Shown here one piece after another: positions 54,962 to 64,000 of a stretch of DNA of 64,000 nucleotides. How positions within the stretch are numbered: position 1 is the stretch's first letter; every line of letters begins with the position of its first letter. A program made the translations under genes and the position numbers. The notes below the pieces were generated by a model. The model did no database searches. It had not been told where the DNA came from and was given only the letters and a program-made list of their open reading frames with translations. The DNA lies in NCBI GenBank assembly GCA_036365455.1, contig JAWQUS010000010.1:20446501-20510500 (forward strand), written 5' to 3'. This DNA comes from Macrosoma leucophasiata. Taxonomy: Eukaryota; Arthropoda; Insecta; Lepidoptera; Hedylidae.

Positions 54962-55237
54962 CTTAGCCTAATCTATATAGGTATATAAAAATCAATTGCT
55001 GTTCGTTAGTCTCGCTTAAACTCGAGAACGGCTCTACCGATTTGGCTAATTTTGGTTTTGAATGATTTTTGGAAGTCCAGGGAAGGTTTAAGAGGTAAGA
55101 AAATATGAAGAAATTGAAGGGCAATAGTAAAAACCACAATTTTATTTTCCCATACAAATAGTCCGTATCTGATTTTATCAAACCTTTGACACATTATTTC
55201 ATTCTGAGGCAATAAGAAGTTTGCCGGGTCAGTAAAT
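54962..55237 (-). repeat. 'ctagctgacccggcaaac' element, copy 3
   Basis: Minus strand tactgacccggcaaacttct to ctgttcgttagtctcgctta in reverse; same blocks as 29031 and 36968. Head slightly eroded. Confidence 0.75.
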
Positions 55238-55889
55238 ATGAGATAAAATGTCAGTAGGTAATATTGAAAAAAAAATCTTCATAAAATTAGCTTACAGATT
55301 GAAACAGTTTTTTTTTCGTTTCTTTTTTCTGATCACAATATTTTGGGATGTGCTTATCGGCTTTGAAACGTCTTTAAATCGTTGCTAAGGCGACTGGACT
55401 TGAATCTCTCCCTAACTCCGAGAACTGGTCCCCTAATAATTGAGTTTAAAGACCCCACAGCACCTTCTTGTTTTTATAAATCGTATTATCTCGTCCCTTG
55501 CATTTATAAAACAGAATCAGGACATATAGATACTGCAACCCGAAACTAGCCGGTCAGCTGCGACGAAATCCACACATTTACAACTATATTAATAGCATTT
55601 CTTGTCAATTTAAGCCTTAAGTCCACTGCAATAGGTTTATTTTACACGTCAATATATATATATCCCCAGATGTTGTTTGACCACTGGTGATACCGCAAAT
55701 CGAGATCACATTATTGATTTATGGATAAATAGGCGATGCTGAGCGAAATATTTGCAGTTCATTATTAATCTGATTATTAATTACTACGAGTAGTAGGTAT
55801 ATCATAGAGGCTGATTACCATCTTTTCGTGTTGATGGTAAGTGTTTACCAACTGCATAAACGATAGTCAAGGGACATGTCCCTGTGGTG

Positions 55890-55949
55890 TACAATCGGGG
55901 AATGAGTATTTCGTGAACATGTTCACGAAATACTCATTCCCCGATTGTA
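55890..55949. repeat. 60-bp perfect palindrome
   Basis: 30-bp arms without spacer, centred at gaaca|tgttc. No mismatch over the 60 bp. Confidence 0.97.
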
Positions 55950-56044
55950 AACCCTCAAATCGCAATAGATGACTCTGAATGGTGTAAAATAGGTACTTAG
56001 ATTCTGTCTTAATTTTTACTACATGCTATGCCACTGAAGTCCTA

Positions 56045-56087
56045 CCACGAATCAAGTGGAACGTTCTATGTTCCACTTGATTCGTGG
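56045..56087. repeat. Perfect hairpin, 18-bp arms, 7-nt loop
   Basis: ccacgaatcaagtggaac, gttctat, and the exact reverse complement; about 95 bp from the 60-bp palindrome. Confidence 0.95.
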
Positions 56088-57267
56088 CTCTCAGATAGAT
56101 ACCTTTTATTTGACATCCTTGAATTCCAGTAGAACTTAAAAAGCTTTGACAGTTACCTACTACAGAAGTTTTGGCCAACATTATTCGGAAACAACATTGC
56201 TGTTCAAAAGTTTTCAAATTCATGACATTTAATCCATTCGCCTACTTCCTCATTTCGTCTAATATCATATAATAATTTCCATTATGTAGGTACCGTCTAT
56301 TTGTGTAATGTAATAAATTATTTCAAAGCAATTACAAGTACCTACCTAGGTATAACGCACTACAATAGCTACCGCGTAGAAAGTAAAGAATAATATAATC
56401 AGTTACGGGGGTCAAAAGCGGCTATTTATAAATCATGTGTACGTGCCTCATCTGTGCGGGCATTATTATTTAATGTTCGAATTATATTGTGTTATTGTAT
56501 TTACGTAATATGGTATTTTCCGGGGATAAAGTAAAATTGATGGTGGTAGAACTACCATAGTCTAATAACGACATTAGGTAACTAATTATATAAACGGTCG
56601 ATAGTTTTAGATTCAAATATCTTGATCCAGGTAACGATCAAGGAAAAGATCGGTACTTTATAATCCTTTTGTAAAACATCGCTAACTTTTGTGCTTTTAA
56701 TGTGAATCCCGAAAAGTAATACCGAACCGTAACTACCTACCTACTGTAACTACCGTCACAGAATATGTAATAATACTACGTACCTACTACCGTGAAACTT
56801 GCAAAAGTATTTTTGTAGTAAAACTTCTAGCAATCAGTCATTAGCATTGTGTAAAAATATGAACATTGGGCTCCGCCGCTAACGTACACTATGAGACTTA
56901 TCCCGAGACGAGCCACCTTCGTGCATCCAGTTAAAAGAAAAGAAAATCCTGTTAATATAATAAATGGTTGTGGATTTTAATGAATAATCCGAAAATCTTT
57001 ATTTGAGACAAAGATATGTTTTTGTAGGATTATTAATATTTGATTCAGAAGGATTGATTTGGGAAGGGAAGGATTAATTTCACTGTGTATCTATTATACC
57101 CTTGTTTCTTTAATTTAATGCTATGATCCCATTATTATTAAGCTCCGTTGGTGGTCCATATTCTTTAGTGATCCTATCTTTATACGGATCTGATAGATTT
57201 TTCGCTCTTCTTACGCCAGTATCATAGGATGACACATTAATGTGTCTCACTGCTCTACCAAGCTAAA

Positions 57268-57526
57268 CTGGTGGTGGAGCTCGCGGGCGTAAGCACCACC
57301 GCATTACCTAATATACTGGTGGTATTCAGCACTATCGTGTTCCGGTCAGGTGGTAATGTATGGCCTTGTGATTTCCGGCACAGAGGCATAACACCTGAAG
57401 CCTCAGGAGTGGTAACGCATCTGCATTTTGACCTTGGTCTTTGTGTAGGTGTCTATAGGCTGCAGTCATCACTTAACATCAATGTCAGCTTCATGCTTGT
57501 TTGCCACTTCCATTACATAAAAAAAA
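57268..57526 (+). repeat. Rep-A copy
   Basis: The head lacks the 'tccagtgacggagc' part (ctggtggtggagctcgcggg); otherwise complete with A-tail. Confidence 0.8.
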
Positions 57527-57816
57527 TACTGGAAGAGCAGTATATATATAATATGTTACTATTACATCCTATAATATTTTTTTAATTTTCGTTATATCTT
57601 TGACGATGTAAATGTCTTGTCTACATCCAAATACAACCATCTCCATACAACACGATGAAAATAAATAATCTACGTTTCTTTTTCTCAATAACCTATTAGT
57701 TTTATCATTCTGTAACACTTCCTTTACAATAAAAATCTAATTAAAACGTGGTCACTTGCAAAAAGTTAATTTCAAAATCACACAATGCTATAATAAAAAT
57801 GTGGCGCTTGAGATCG

Positions 57817-57993
57817 TTATTTTTCAATCTGCCTCAAACAATAGTTCGCTGCCTTTTGTTTGTTCTGGGCTATTTCATCTTTGTCCGGCTCTGTAATTTC
57901 CTGTGCAGACAATCGTGCCCGTCGTCCACGGCGGTCAAAAGTTCCAAATTCAAATTCACTAATGAATTTTTCTGTTAGTAGTGTTTCATTAAC
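57817..57993 (-). CDS. Candidate 3'-terminal exon, unidentified gene
   Basis: 59 codons including the stop: VNETLLTEKFISEFEFGTFD, RRGRRARLSAQEITEPDKDE, IAQNKQKAANYCLRQIEK. An acceptor-like cctaattcag precedes the first codon in phase 0 (57994-58003). Codon use and the charged, helical composition look coding and unlike the AT-driven frames nearby. No family is recognised. No close AATAAA is seen downstream on the minus strand. A Rep-A copy lies just upstream (58023). It could also be the end of a decayed transposon protein. Confidence 0.4.
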   Translation of the reverse strand, partial: VNETLLTEKFISEFEFGTFDRRGRRARLSAQEITEPDKDEIAQNKQKAANYCLRQIEK

Positions 57994-58022
57994 CTGAATT
58001 AGGTTCCAGGGATTGAGATTTA

Positions 58023-58308
58023 CTGGTGGTAGAGCTCCAGTGACGGAGCTCGCGGGCGTAGGCACCACCGCATTACCTAATATACTTGCCGCTAAATGGT
58101 AGTGTTCAACACTATCGTGTTCCGGTCAGGTGGTAATGTACGGACCTGTAATTTCCGGCACAGAGGCATAAGACCTTAGGCCTCAGGAGTGGTAACGCAT
58201 CTGCATTTTGACCTTGGTCTTTGTGTGGGTGTCCATAGGCTGCAGTCATCACTTAACATCAATGTGAACTGCATGCTTGTTTACCACTTCCATTACATAA
58301 AAAAAAAA
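58023..58308 (+). repeat. Rep-A copy, full length
   Basis: One of the cleanest copies; useful as a family reference together with 8024 and 43768. Confidence 0.88.
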
Positions 58309-58606
58309 GATGCAGGGCGTTGATACTACCGCAATACCTAATATATCTGTATTCTTTATTGCTTTACTGTTACAGTAGTAATATTTTAATGTTGCATCGA
58401 CCGACATTCATGTTTTTTTTAATATTCGAGGCAGTTTATGCTATATTGGAGTGAAAATCGTTTATAGCGTGACTTTTGTTTATTTACTGAATAATAATGC
58501 CCATGTAGAGCGAATTTATAACAAAATTAATCTATAAACTTTAAAAATGCGAATTTACTGCAAAGTTTAAGGATATTTTTTGTATTTATGTCAGAAATTC
58601 CATATA

Positions 58607-58915
58607 CTGGTTTTGGTAGTAGAGCGCCCGTGAAAGAGCTCGCGGGCGTAGGCACCATCGCATTACTTAATATACTTGCCGCTAAATGGTAGTGTTCAGC
58701 ACTATCGTGTTCCGATCAGGTGGTAATGTACGGCCCTGTAATTCCATCCTCATTCCTCCATTTCCAGCACAGAGGCATAACACCTTAGGCCTCTGAAGTG
58801 GTAACGCATCTGCATTTTGACCTCTGGTCTTTGTGTGGGTGTCTATAGGCTGCACTCATCACTTACCATCAATGTGAACTGCATGCTTATTGCCACTTTC
58901 ATGACATAAAAAAAA
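58607..58915 (+). repeat. Rep-A copy with a 22-bp insertion
   Basis: Changed head (ggttttggtagtagagcgcc) and an insertion ccatcctcattcctccat within the 'gtaatttccgg' block. Confidence 0.8.
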
Positions 58916-59329
58916 TCACATTACATTAACTTACTACCCTACTCACACAAAATCGTTTTCCTTTTTAAGAACTAGCCAAAACCGTATATTCCTTTGTCTA
59001 TTTTCGAATATATTTTGTGACGCTGTGGACGAAGGGCTTTAATGAGAATTAAATGGCTATTGGCTAGGTTAACTCAATCCGGTTTCTAATATCGGTCACG
59101 TGCACCCATTATAAATGGTGGACATATGCGATACTGACGTCTGATATGAGCACATAAATAGTTATTTAATTGAAAGAATAATTGAATGAAAAAGCTATTT
59201 AGACTGCTTGAAACTATACAATGTGGAATGATTGTTGAAGATGCGATTAGACCTTAAATAAGTATAAAGTATCAATGGAAAGATATTTCACGCACTATAT
59301 ATAATATAACTTGACCATTTTTATCGTCA
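58916..59329. other. Non-coding
   Basis: Nothing recognised. Confidence 0.3.
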
Positions 59330-59625
59330 CACAAAACGGGACATTCTCAAAATTAACCTTCAAGGAACCAGGGTGGAAGAGGCTTACTAACGAACGCCAG
59401 CTATAACGCCCTTCTTTAATCGCTATCGATTACTTTTGAGATTATTATAAATTATTCAAAACATATTAAAATTTCGGATTGAAGCTTACAGCTACAATTT
59501 TTTGCTAAGATTACCGATAACGGGACATTTTTACTTCCCAAAAGTTTTCCTGGGACACCGAGACGGGCTGCATGATAACGGGACTGTCCCGTTGAAAACG
59601 GGACGTGTGGTCACCTTAACTATAC
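59330..59625. repeat. Repeat-like segment with 'cgggac' words
   Basis: aaaacgggacattctc, aacgggacatttttac, gggactgtcccgttgaaaac, gggacgtgtggtcacc. cgggac/gtcccg pairs make several foldbacks; probably an old MITE-like element. Confidence 0.35.
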
Positions 59626-59737
59626 AGAAAGTGAAATCGCAGAGTCCATCGTACTAGTAAATATTGAACAAATATGCTATTGCCTATCGTGAAATCTATT
59701 AACAGCTAACTCCTTTTCAATCTCTCTTCTCTGGTGA

Positions 59738-59767
59738 TCAAATAAGGGATTCAAATCCCTTATTTGA
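59738..59767. repeat. Perfect hairpin, 14-bp arms, 2-nt loop
   Basis: tcaaataagggatt, ca, exact reverse complement. Confidence 0.95.
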
Positions 59768-60166
59768 ATATATCGAAGAAATGCAGTACCATTGCATGAA
59801 AACTATGTGAAAATTATACTATTTAGTAGCTAGTACTTTCAGATTTCTATGTCATAAATTAACTTTACATATTAATAGAAATGGATATTCTATTCTCATT
59901 TGAATACACATAAATAAGTCAATAACTTGTTCTGATAAAATATAAGTCGATTGTGATAATAAGCAATCAAGTTATTAATATAATGTACGTAACGTAATTA
60001 AAATTGCAGTGTTCTATTCGCTGTATTTATGCTATTTACATACTTTGTGTATTATATATCATGGCCATCATTGGCGGTAAGTGAAAACCACATTCTTTGA
60101 ACATGTTTATAAAAACTAGTTACAATTCGTGGCGTCTAAGATTTGTGACAAAAATTTAGGCATTCC

Positions 60167-60642
60167 AAAGGAGATGTTGCAAAAATGTATGGACCTCCGG
60201 CCATGTATTGTACAAAATATCATTAAACAGGCAAAATCAATATAAAAACGTTTTTTACTGCATATTTTCACTTATTTAGCTTTGTTTGCAGTTACAAAAT
60301 ATTATTTGCAGTTAGGATTGCAACTCAAAACCAACATGGCGAATATGGCGGGCGATGTCATTTTGACATTTTCATTTTTTAAATTGTATTTTGGTTATAT
60401 AGTACTTGGAGAAAAAAGTAATATTATCTAAATACTATCGAAATCGATTGATCCCAAGTGTCGGCTGTATCGCCGCCATGTTTAACATAGTTGAAAATTA
60501 TAAAATCGTTTGAATTAAATGTGGTTGTAACTCTAAAATACATTCTTGAATAAATTAATTGTATTTTTTTCGGATTCTTCTTTAATTTACCCATTTTTTG
60601 AGGATGTGTACGAACCAGAGCCGAGCTTGCAACATCTCCTTT
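60167..60642. mobile_element. ~476-bp MITE-like element, copy 2
   Basis: aaaggagatgttgcaaaaat ... gcaacatctcctt, closely matching 24272-24787; shorter in the centre. Confidence 0.75.
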
Positions 60643-61460
60643 AAATACCTAGTTAAGTAGATTAGATATCTATCTACTTACTGAAACACAACAGCATAAG
60701 ACTAATATTTTTAGCAATAGAAGGTAGTTAATGCGCTGGTCTTAAGCTCTCGAGCTTACCAATAATAATAAGATCATTTTATTTCGAACGAAAATCCATA
60801 CAGTGCTACAATAATAATATATATACTAGTTAAGATTTAAGGTAGGTAATATTAAAACGCCCAAAAAGGGCCCTACAAATCTCTCCGATACATTCATAGT
60901 TCTGTCTTTGATGGAGCCAATGTGTATCACCATAAGGTAAATATATTTATTTGTTCTAAAAGATATAATATTAAAATAGAACTAATAAATCTATCAATTG
61001 AGACAAACCTAAAATAACAAATTACTCACCAATGACAAAATCATTGCAACGGAACGTAACAAGGTAACAAATTAACTTTTAAAATAATGTAATTTTGAAA
61101 TTAATTTATCCGTATCATTACGCTCTCTTTGGGGATAACTATAATTGTTTTAGACGACAATGAAATATGAAATTAGAAACTGTCCTTAGAACGTAGAACG
61201 GTGGAAGCCAAAATAATTACTATGTTTTGGACAATTGTGAAACTGGGAATTCAAGGCGAATTTAGAAATTTGAAGTCATCAATTTCAATTTATTTTATGA
61301 TAAATGTAATGTGTTGCTTTGAATTATAAAAATATCTAGTTCAAAATCTTGATAAATCAGGGTCAATAGATATTCTATTAAGCGTAGGGACGCTATGTAG
61401 GCAATTCTTCCGCTAGTGCAGTCAGTTAACCTTACACTGGCGGTCATTCTAATCGGGCGT
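60643..61460. other. Non-coding
   Basis: Nothing recognised. Confidence 0.3.
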
Positions 61461-61564
61461 TATTAAATACAATAACACGGGATGACAAAGGGCTCCCACA
61501 CATAACTGCGAATGCGCATTGCATCGCAAATATCTGCGAGCTCCCACGAACTGCTAGTGGTTTT

Positions 61565-61757
61565 ACTGGTGGTTGAGCTCCAGTTACGGAGCTCGTGGGC
61601 GTAGGCATCACCGCATTACCTAATATACTTGCCGGTAAATGGTAGTGTTCAGCACTATCGTGTTCCGGTCAGGTGGTATTGTACGGCCCTGTAATTTCCG
61701 GCACAGAAGCATAACACCTTAGGCCTCATTAGTGGAAACGCATCTGCATGTTGACCT
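61565..61757 (+). repeat. Rep-A copy, 3' part replaced
   Basis: Complete from the head to gcatctgcatgttgacctt, then abruptly followed by unrelated CG-rich sequence. Confidence 0.8.
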
Positions 61758-61850
61758 TGTCGCATCGCTTGCACGAATGCATCGCCTGCGATGCGGCGTC
61801 GCATTGCATCGCGTCGCAGTTTTGTGTGGCGGCCCTAAACCCGATCGGCA
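61758..61850. repeat. CG-rich segment with repeated gcatcgc/gcgatgc words
   Basis: gcatcgc, gcgatgcggcgtcgcattgc, atcgcgtcgcag: inverted and direct repeats of one 7-mer. Similar words at 61510-61528. Confidence 0.55.
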
Positions 61851-61874
61851 ATTCGTGAGTGTTTGCATACATGC

Positions 61875-61990
61875 ATGGTTAGATGGTAATGTATGGCCTC
61901 GTGATAACTATCACAGAGACAAAACAACTTAGTCCTCAGGGGTGGCAACGCATCTGCGCTTTGAACTTAGGTTATGTGTAGATTTTTCCA
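61875..61990 (+). repeat. Rep-A fragment, second subfamily
   Basis: ggttagatggtaatgtatgg, aactatcacagagacaaaac and ctcaggggtggcaacgcatc; interrupted by the TTAA element. Confidence 0.65.
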
Positions 61991-62003
61991 GCTACAATCT
62001 TAA

Positions 62004-62449
62004 AAGGCTATTACACGACACGGTCCGGGTCAGAGTCCAGCAGAAAGGGTGGCCTCACGCCGGTTTGCCGCTTATTACACTATCCGGTCAACAGAGTCCT
62101 AACTCAGTCACAGTATAAATATGAATAGTATGGAAACTACGTAAAAGTCGTTGAAACGGCGCAATTACACAAACATGCGCATAAACGAGGCCCATAAGCG
62201 GTTCTCGCGGTGCTGCAGCTCCGAGTCACTCGCTACTCGAGCGTCGATGCGCATGTTTGTGTGAGTGTGCCGTTCTGATCGTTTCGTACGTGGTTCCATA
62301 CTGTTCATATTTGTACTGGGTGTAGTTAGGGCGTTAGGCTGACCGGGCCGCTCCGGTCGGCCTTATTAGGGCCCTAACTCCCTAAATGTTATTACACTAC
62401 CCTGACCCTTGCTATCGTACCCTGAACACCGTGCCGTGTAATAAGGCCA
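62004..62449. mobile_element. 446-bp inverted-repeat element at TTAA
   Basis: Ends aaggctattacacgacacgg and the inverted ccgtgccgtgtaataaggcc, flanked by TTAA on both sides (62000-62003, 62450-62453), the target of piggyBac-type transposases. No coding capacity. It carries the MITE at 62109-62320. Confidence 0.6.
62109..62320. mobile_element. ~212-bp MITE, second copy
   Basis: cagtataaatatgaatagta ... tactgttcatatttgtactg, same order as 20867-21077 including gcggttctcgcggtgctgca in the centre. Nested inside the TTAA element. Confidence 0.8.
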
Positions 62450-62453
62450 TTAA

Positions 62454-63230
62454 TCAAAGTTGAAGATTTTTTATGTAAAGAAGCAGTTCACATGGATGTT
62501 GATACAAGATCTTAGTTATTATGTGTCTGTGATCGTTATTATTAATCTTCAACTTTAATTTGGTTTGTAGCTGCTTTCTTAAAATAATAATCACGACTGC
62601 GCGAACGTAGAAAAAGACAAAAATATTAATATTCGATTAATGATAATAATCTAATAAATTTTCACTAGTGAAATATGATTTCACACGTACCTCAAACCTT
62701 TCATTTTTACAACAATTGCAGTTTCACGAATACAAAAGCTAGTAAATTGAGATCTCTATCGCGATACGAGAATCGAAGTTATTCGATTGCGCGGTTTAAT
62801 TTGTCATAGTTTCAGGTGACTGCCGTGTTTAATGTTGCATTGTGTGAACACGGACTTATGGTATGCGATAATCGGTAATTATATATCGCTTTCCACTCGA
62901 TAACCGTGAGAAACTTTGTATTCGGTTGGTGACGCGAAAATTGTAGTCAACTGTCAATTTTTTAAAGGTTTCATTTAGTTTCACCTTTGTTTTTGTAGCG
63001 ATCTGGTAGTCTGTGCGGGTCACACATTAAAAAAATTTGCTTATGAAAAAAGTAGTGTCTAATTTCAAAGATATTAGGTAATTAAGACTCTTAATATAAA
63101 TGAATCTTGTATTGTGTTATAAAAGCCTGAAAAAGTGTACCATTTTCTGGCAGATATTTTTTTTCTAATGGAAAATAACTAAGTCTGACTATCGCATTAG
63201 TCTTCCTTTAAGCTTAAGCCTATAGAGATC
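62454..63230. other. Non-coding
   Basis: A Rep-A scrap (agcagttcacatggatgttg) lies near 62483, with a small inverted pair aaagttgaagatt / aatcttcaacttt around it. The rest is unrecognised. Confidence 0.35.
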
Positions 63231-63234
63231 TGTA

Positions 63235-63430
63235 TAAAACTAGTGGCTGGCACCGGCTTCGCACGGGTGCAATTTAGGTAGTACTAACATAATATTGTGA
63301 CTATAAATTGAGATGTTAGCTACCTTATCTTTCAAGTTTGATCGAATTGCACACGGTGTGCAAAGCTTGATTAAAATTGGTTAAGTAGTTTAGGGGTTCA
63401 TCGCGGACACACAACGTGACGCGTGATTTA
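63235..63430 (+). repeat. Interspersed repeat, 'ccggcttcgcacggg' type
   Basis: aactagtggctggcaccggc, ttcgcacgggtgcaattt, then aaaattggttaagtag and cgcggacacacaacgtgacg. Widespread element type in Lepidoptera. Confidence 0.6.
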
Positions 63431-63461
63431 TATAGGTATATTAGAAGAATTAGACATTTTC

Positions 63462-63521
63462 ACTGGTGGTAGAGCTCCAGTGACGGAGCTCGCGGGCGTA
63501 GGCACCACCGCATTACCTAAT
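63462..63521 (+). repeat. Rep-A head fragment only
   Basis: Exact consensus-like head from ctggtggtagagctccagtg to cgcattacctaatg, then unrelated sequence. Confidence 0.8.
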
Positions 63522-63701
63522 GTATTAAAGAAAACATTAAGTGTCTTTATAATTATCATCTGTATAAAGGAATTCACGTGCTCTCTATTTCTTCGCTTCT
63601 ACCAAAACTTGTAGAACTGGAGGTACATTATCTATAATCTAAGTAGACTGCAGAGTCGCTGAATATATTTTGTTCCTAGCAAAAAATAGATTGAGTAATA
63701 A

Positions 63702-63787
63702 AAAAAAACGCTTACACTCTTAGCCCCATAGCCCCACACTGGGTATAAACCTGTGTTGTGGGTGCCGTTGTACACACACAACACAGG
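63702..63787 (-). mobile_element. tRNA-derived SINE (second family), 3' fragment
   Basis: Poly-T (reversed A-tail), cgcttacactcttag, gggtataaacctgtgttgtg and ggtgccgtt match the reversed 3' part of 53721-53929. Confidence 0.7.
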
Positions 63788-63816
63788 TGCTCGAGAGCGT
63801 AGGTAACGGTTTTATA

Positions 63817-64000
63817 CTTTTTTTATGTTATGAAAGTAGCAAACAAGCATGCAGCTCACATTGATGTTAAGTGATGACTGCAGCCTATAGACCCACAGAT
63901 AAACCAGGTCAAAATGTAGATGCGTTACCACTCCTGAGGCTTAAGGTGTTATGCCTCTGTGCCGGGAATTACAGGGCCGTACATTACCACCTAACCGCAA
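63817..64000 (-). repeat. Rep-A copy running off the window
   Basis: Poly-T, gcaaacaagcatgcagctca to acattaccacctaaccgcaa; the head lies beyond the end. Confidence 0.85.

Larger units (their letters stand above)
55238..57267. other. Non-coding with two strong palindromes
   Basis: Besides 55890-55949 and 56045-56087 (listed separately) no gene or repeat family is recognised. Confidence 0.4.

Overview
The window looks like nuclear DNA of a moth or butterfly (Lepidoptera). It is AT-rich and gene-poor, and it is packed with repeat types I know from lepidopteran genomes: CR1/Jockey-like and RTE-like LINE 3' ends, tRNA-derived SINEs, and 'ctagctgacccggcaaac' and 'gacagacagaca'-tailed elements. The species cannot be named from the sequence alone.

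The only long protein-coding gene is the gag-pol ORF of one Ty3/gypsy-type LTR retrotransposon on the minus strand (29510-34750). It has two 255-bp LTRs that read as identical, a 4-bp CTTG target duplication, PBS and PPT positions, and an uninterrupted Gag-PR-RT-RNaseH-IN polyprotein without env. It sits inside an older repeat. A second inverted copy of that repeat at 36070-36480 still shows the unoccupied target, so the insertion can be reconstructed within the window. The element is recent and may be autonomous.

Host coding sequence is almost absent. The best candidate is an internal exon at 47283-47439 (+), with good splice sites and an open frame ending ...DDFWMYDSGYLLFQ. A second candidate is a 3'-terminal exon at 57817-57993 (-). 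Both suggest that much of the window is intronic or intergenic sequence of host genes. Neither protein family was recognised.

Everything else is repeats. One ~290-bp poly(A)-tailed family (called Rep-A here) occurs about 25 times on both strands, in full, truncated, tandem and head-only forms. A ~365-bp SINE whose head resembles 5S rRNA occurs five times, four of them with exact 9-10 bp target duplications. tRNA-derived SINEs, LINE RT C-termini (several clades), a Penelope-like GIY-YIG endonuclease relic, several MITE-like elements with inverted repeats, and short perfect foldbacks (55890-55949 is a 60-bp perfect palindrome) fill the rest.

Layout: 0-15 kb, AT-rich with scattered SINE/LINE ends. 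15-29 kb, dense Rep-A, 5S-SINE, MITEs and Penelope relic. 29.5-34.8 kb, gypsy element. 35-48 kb, LINE/SINE mosaics, tandem duplications and the host exon. 49-60 kb, old internally repeated elements, microsatellites and palindromes. 60-64 kb, nested inverted-repeat elements and Rep-A.
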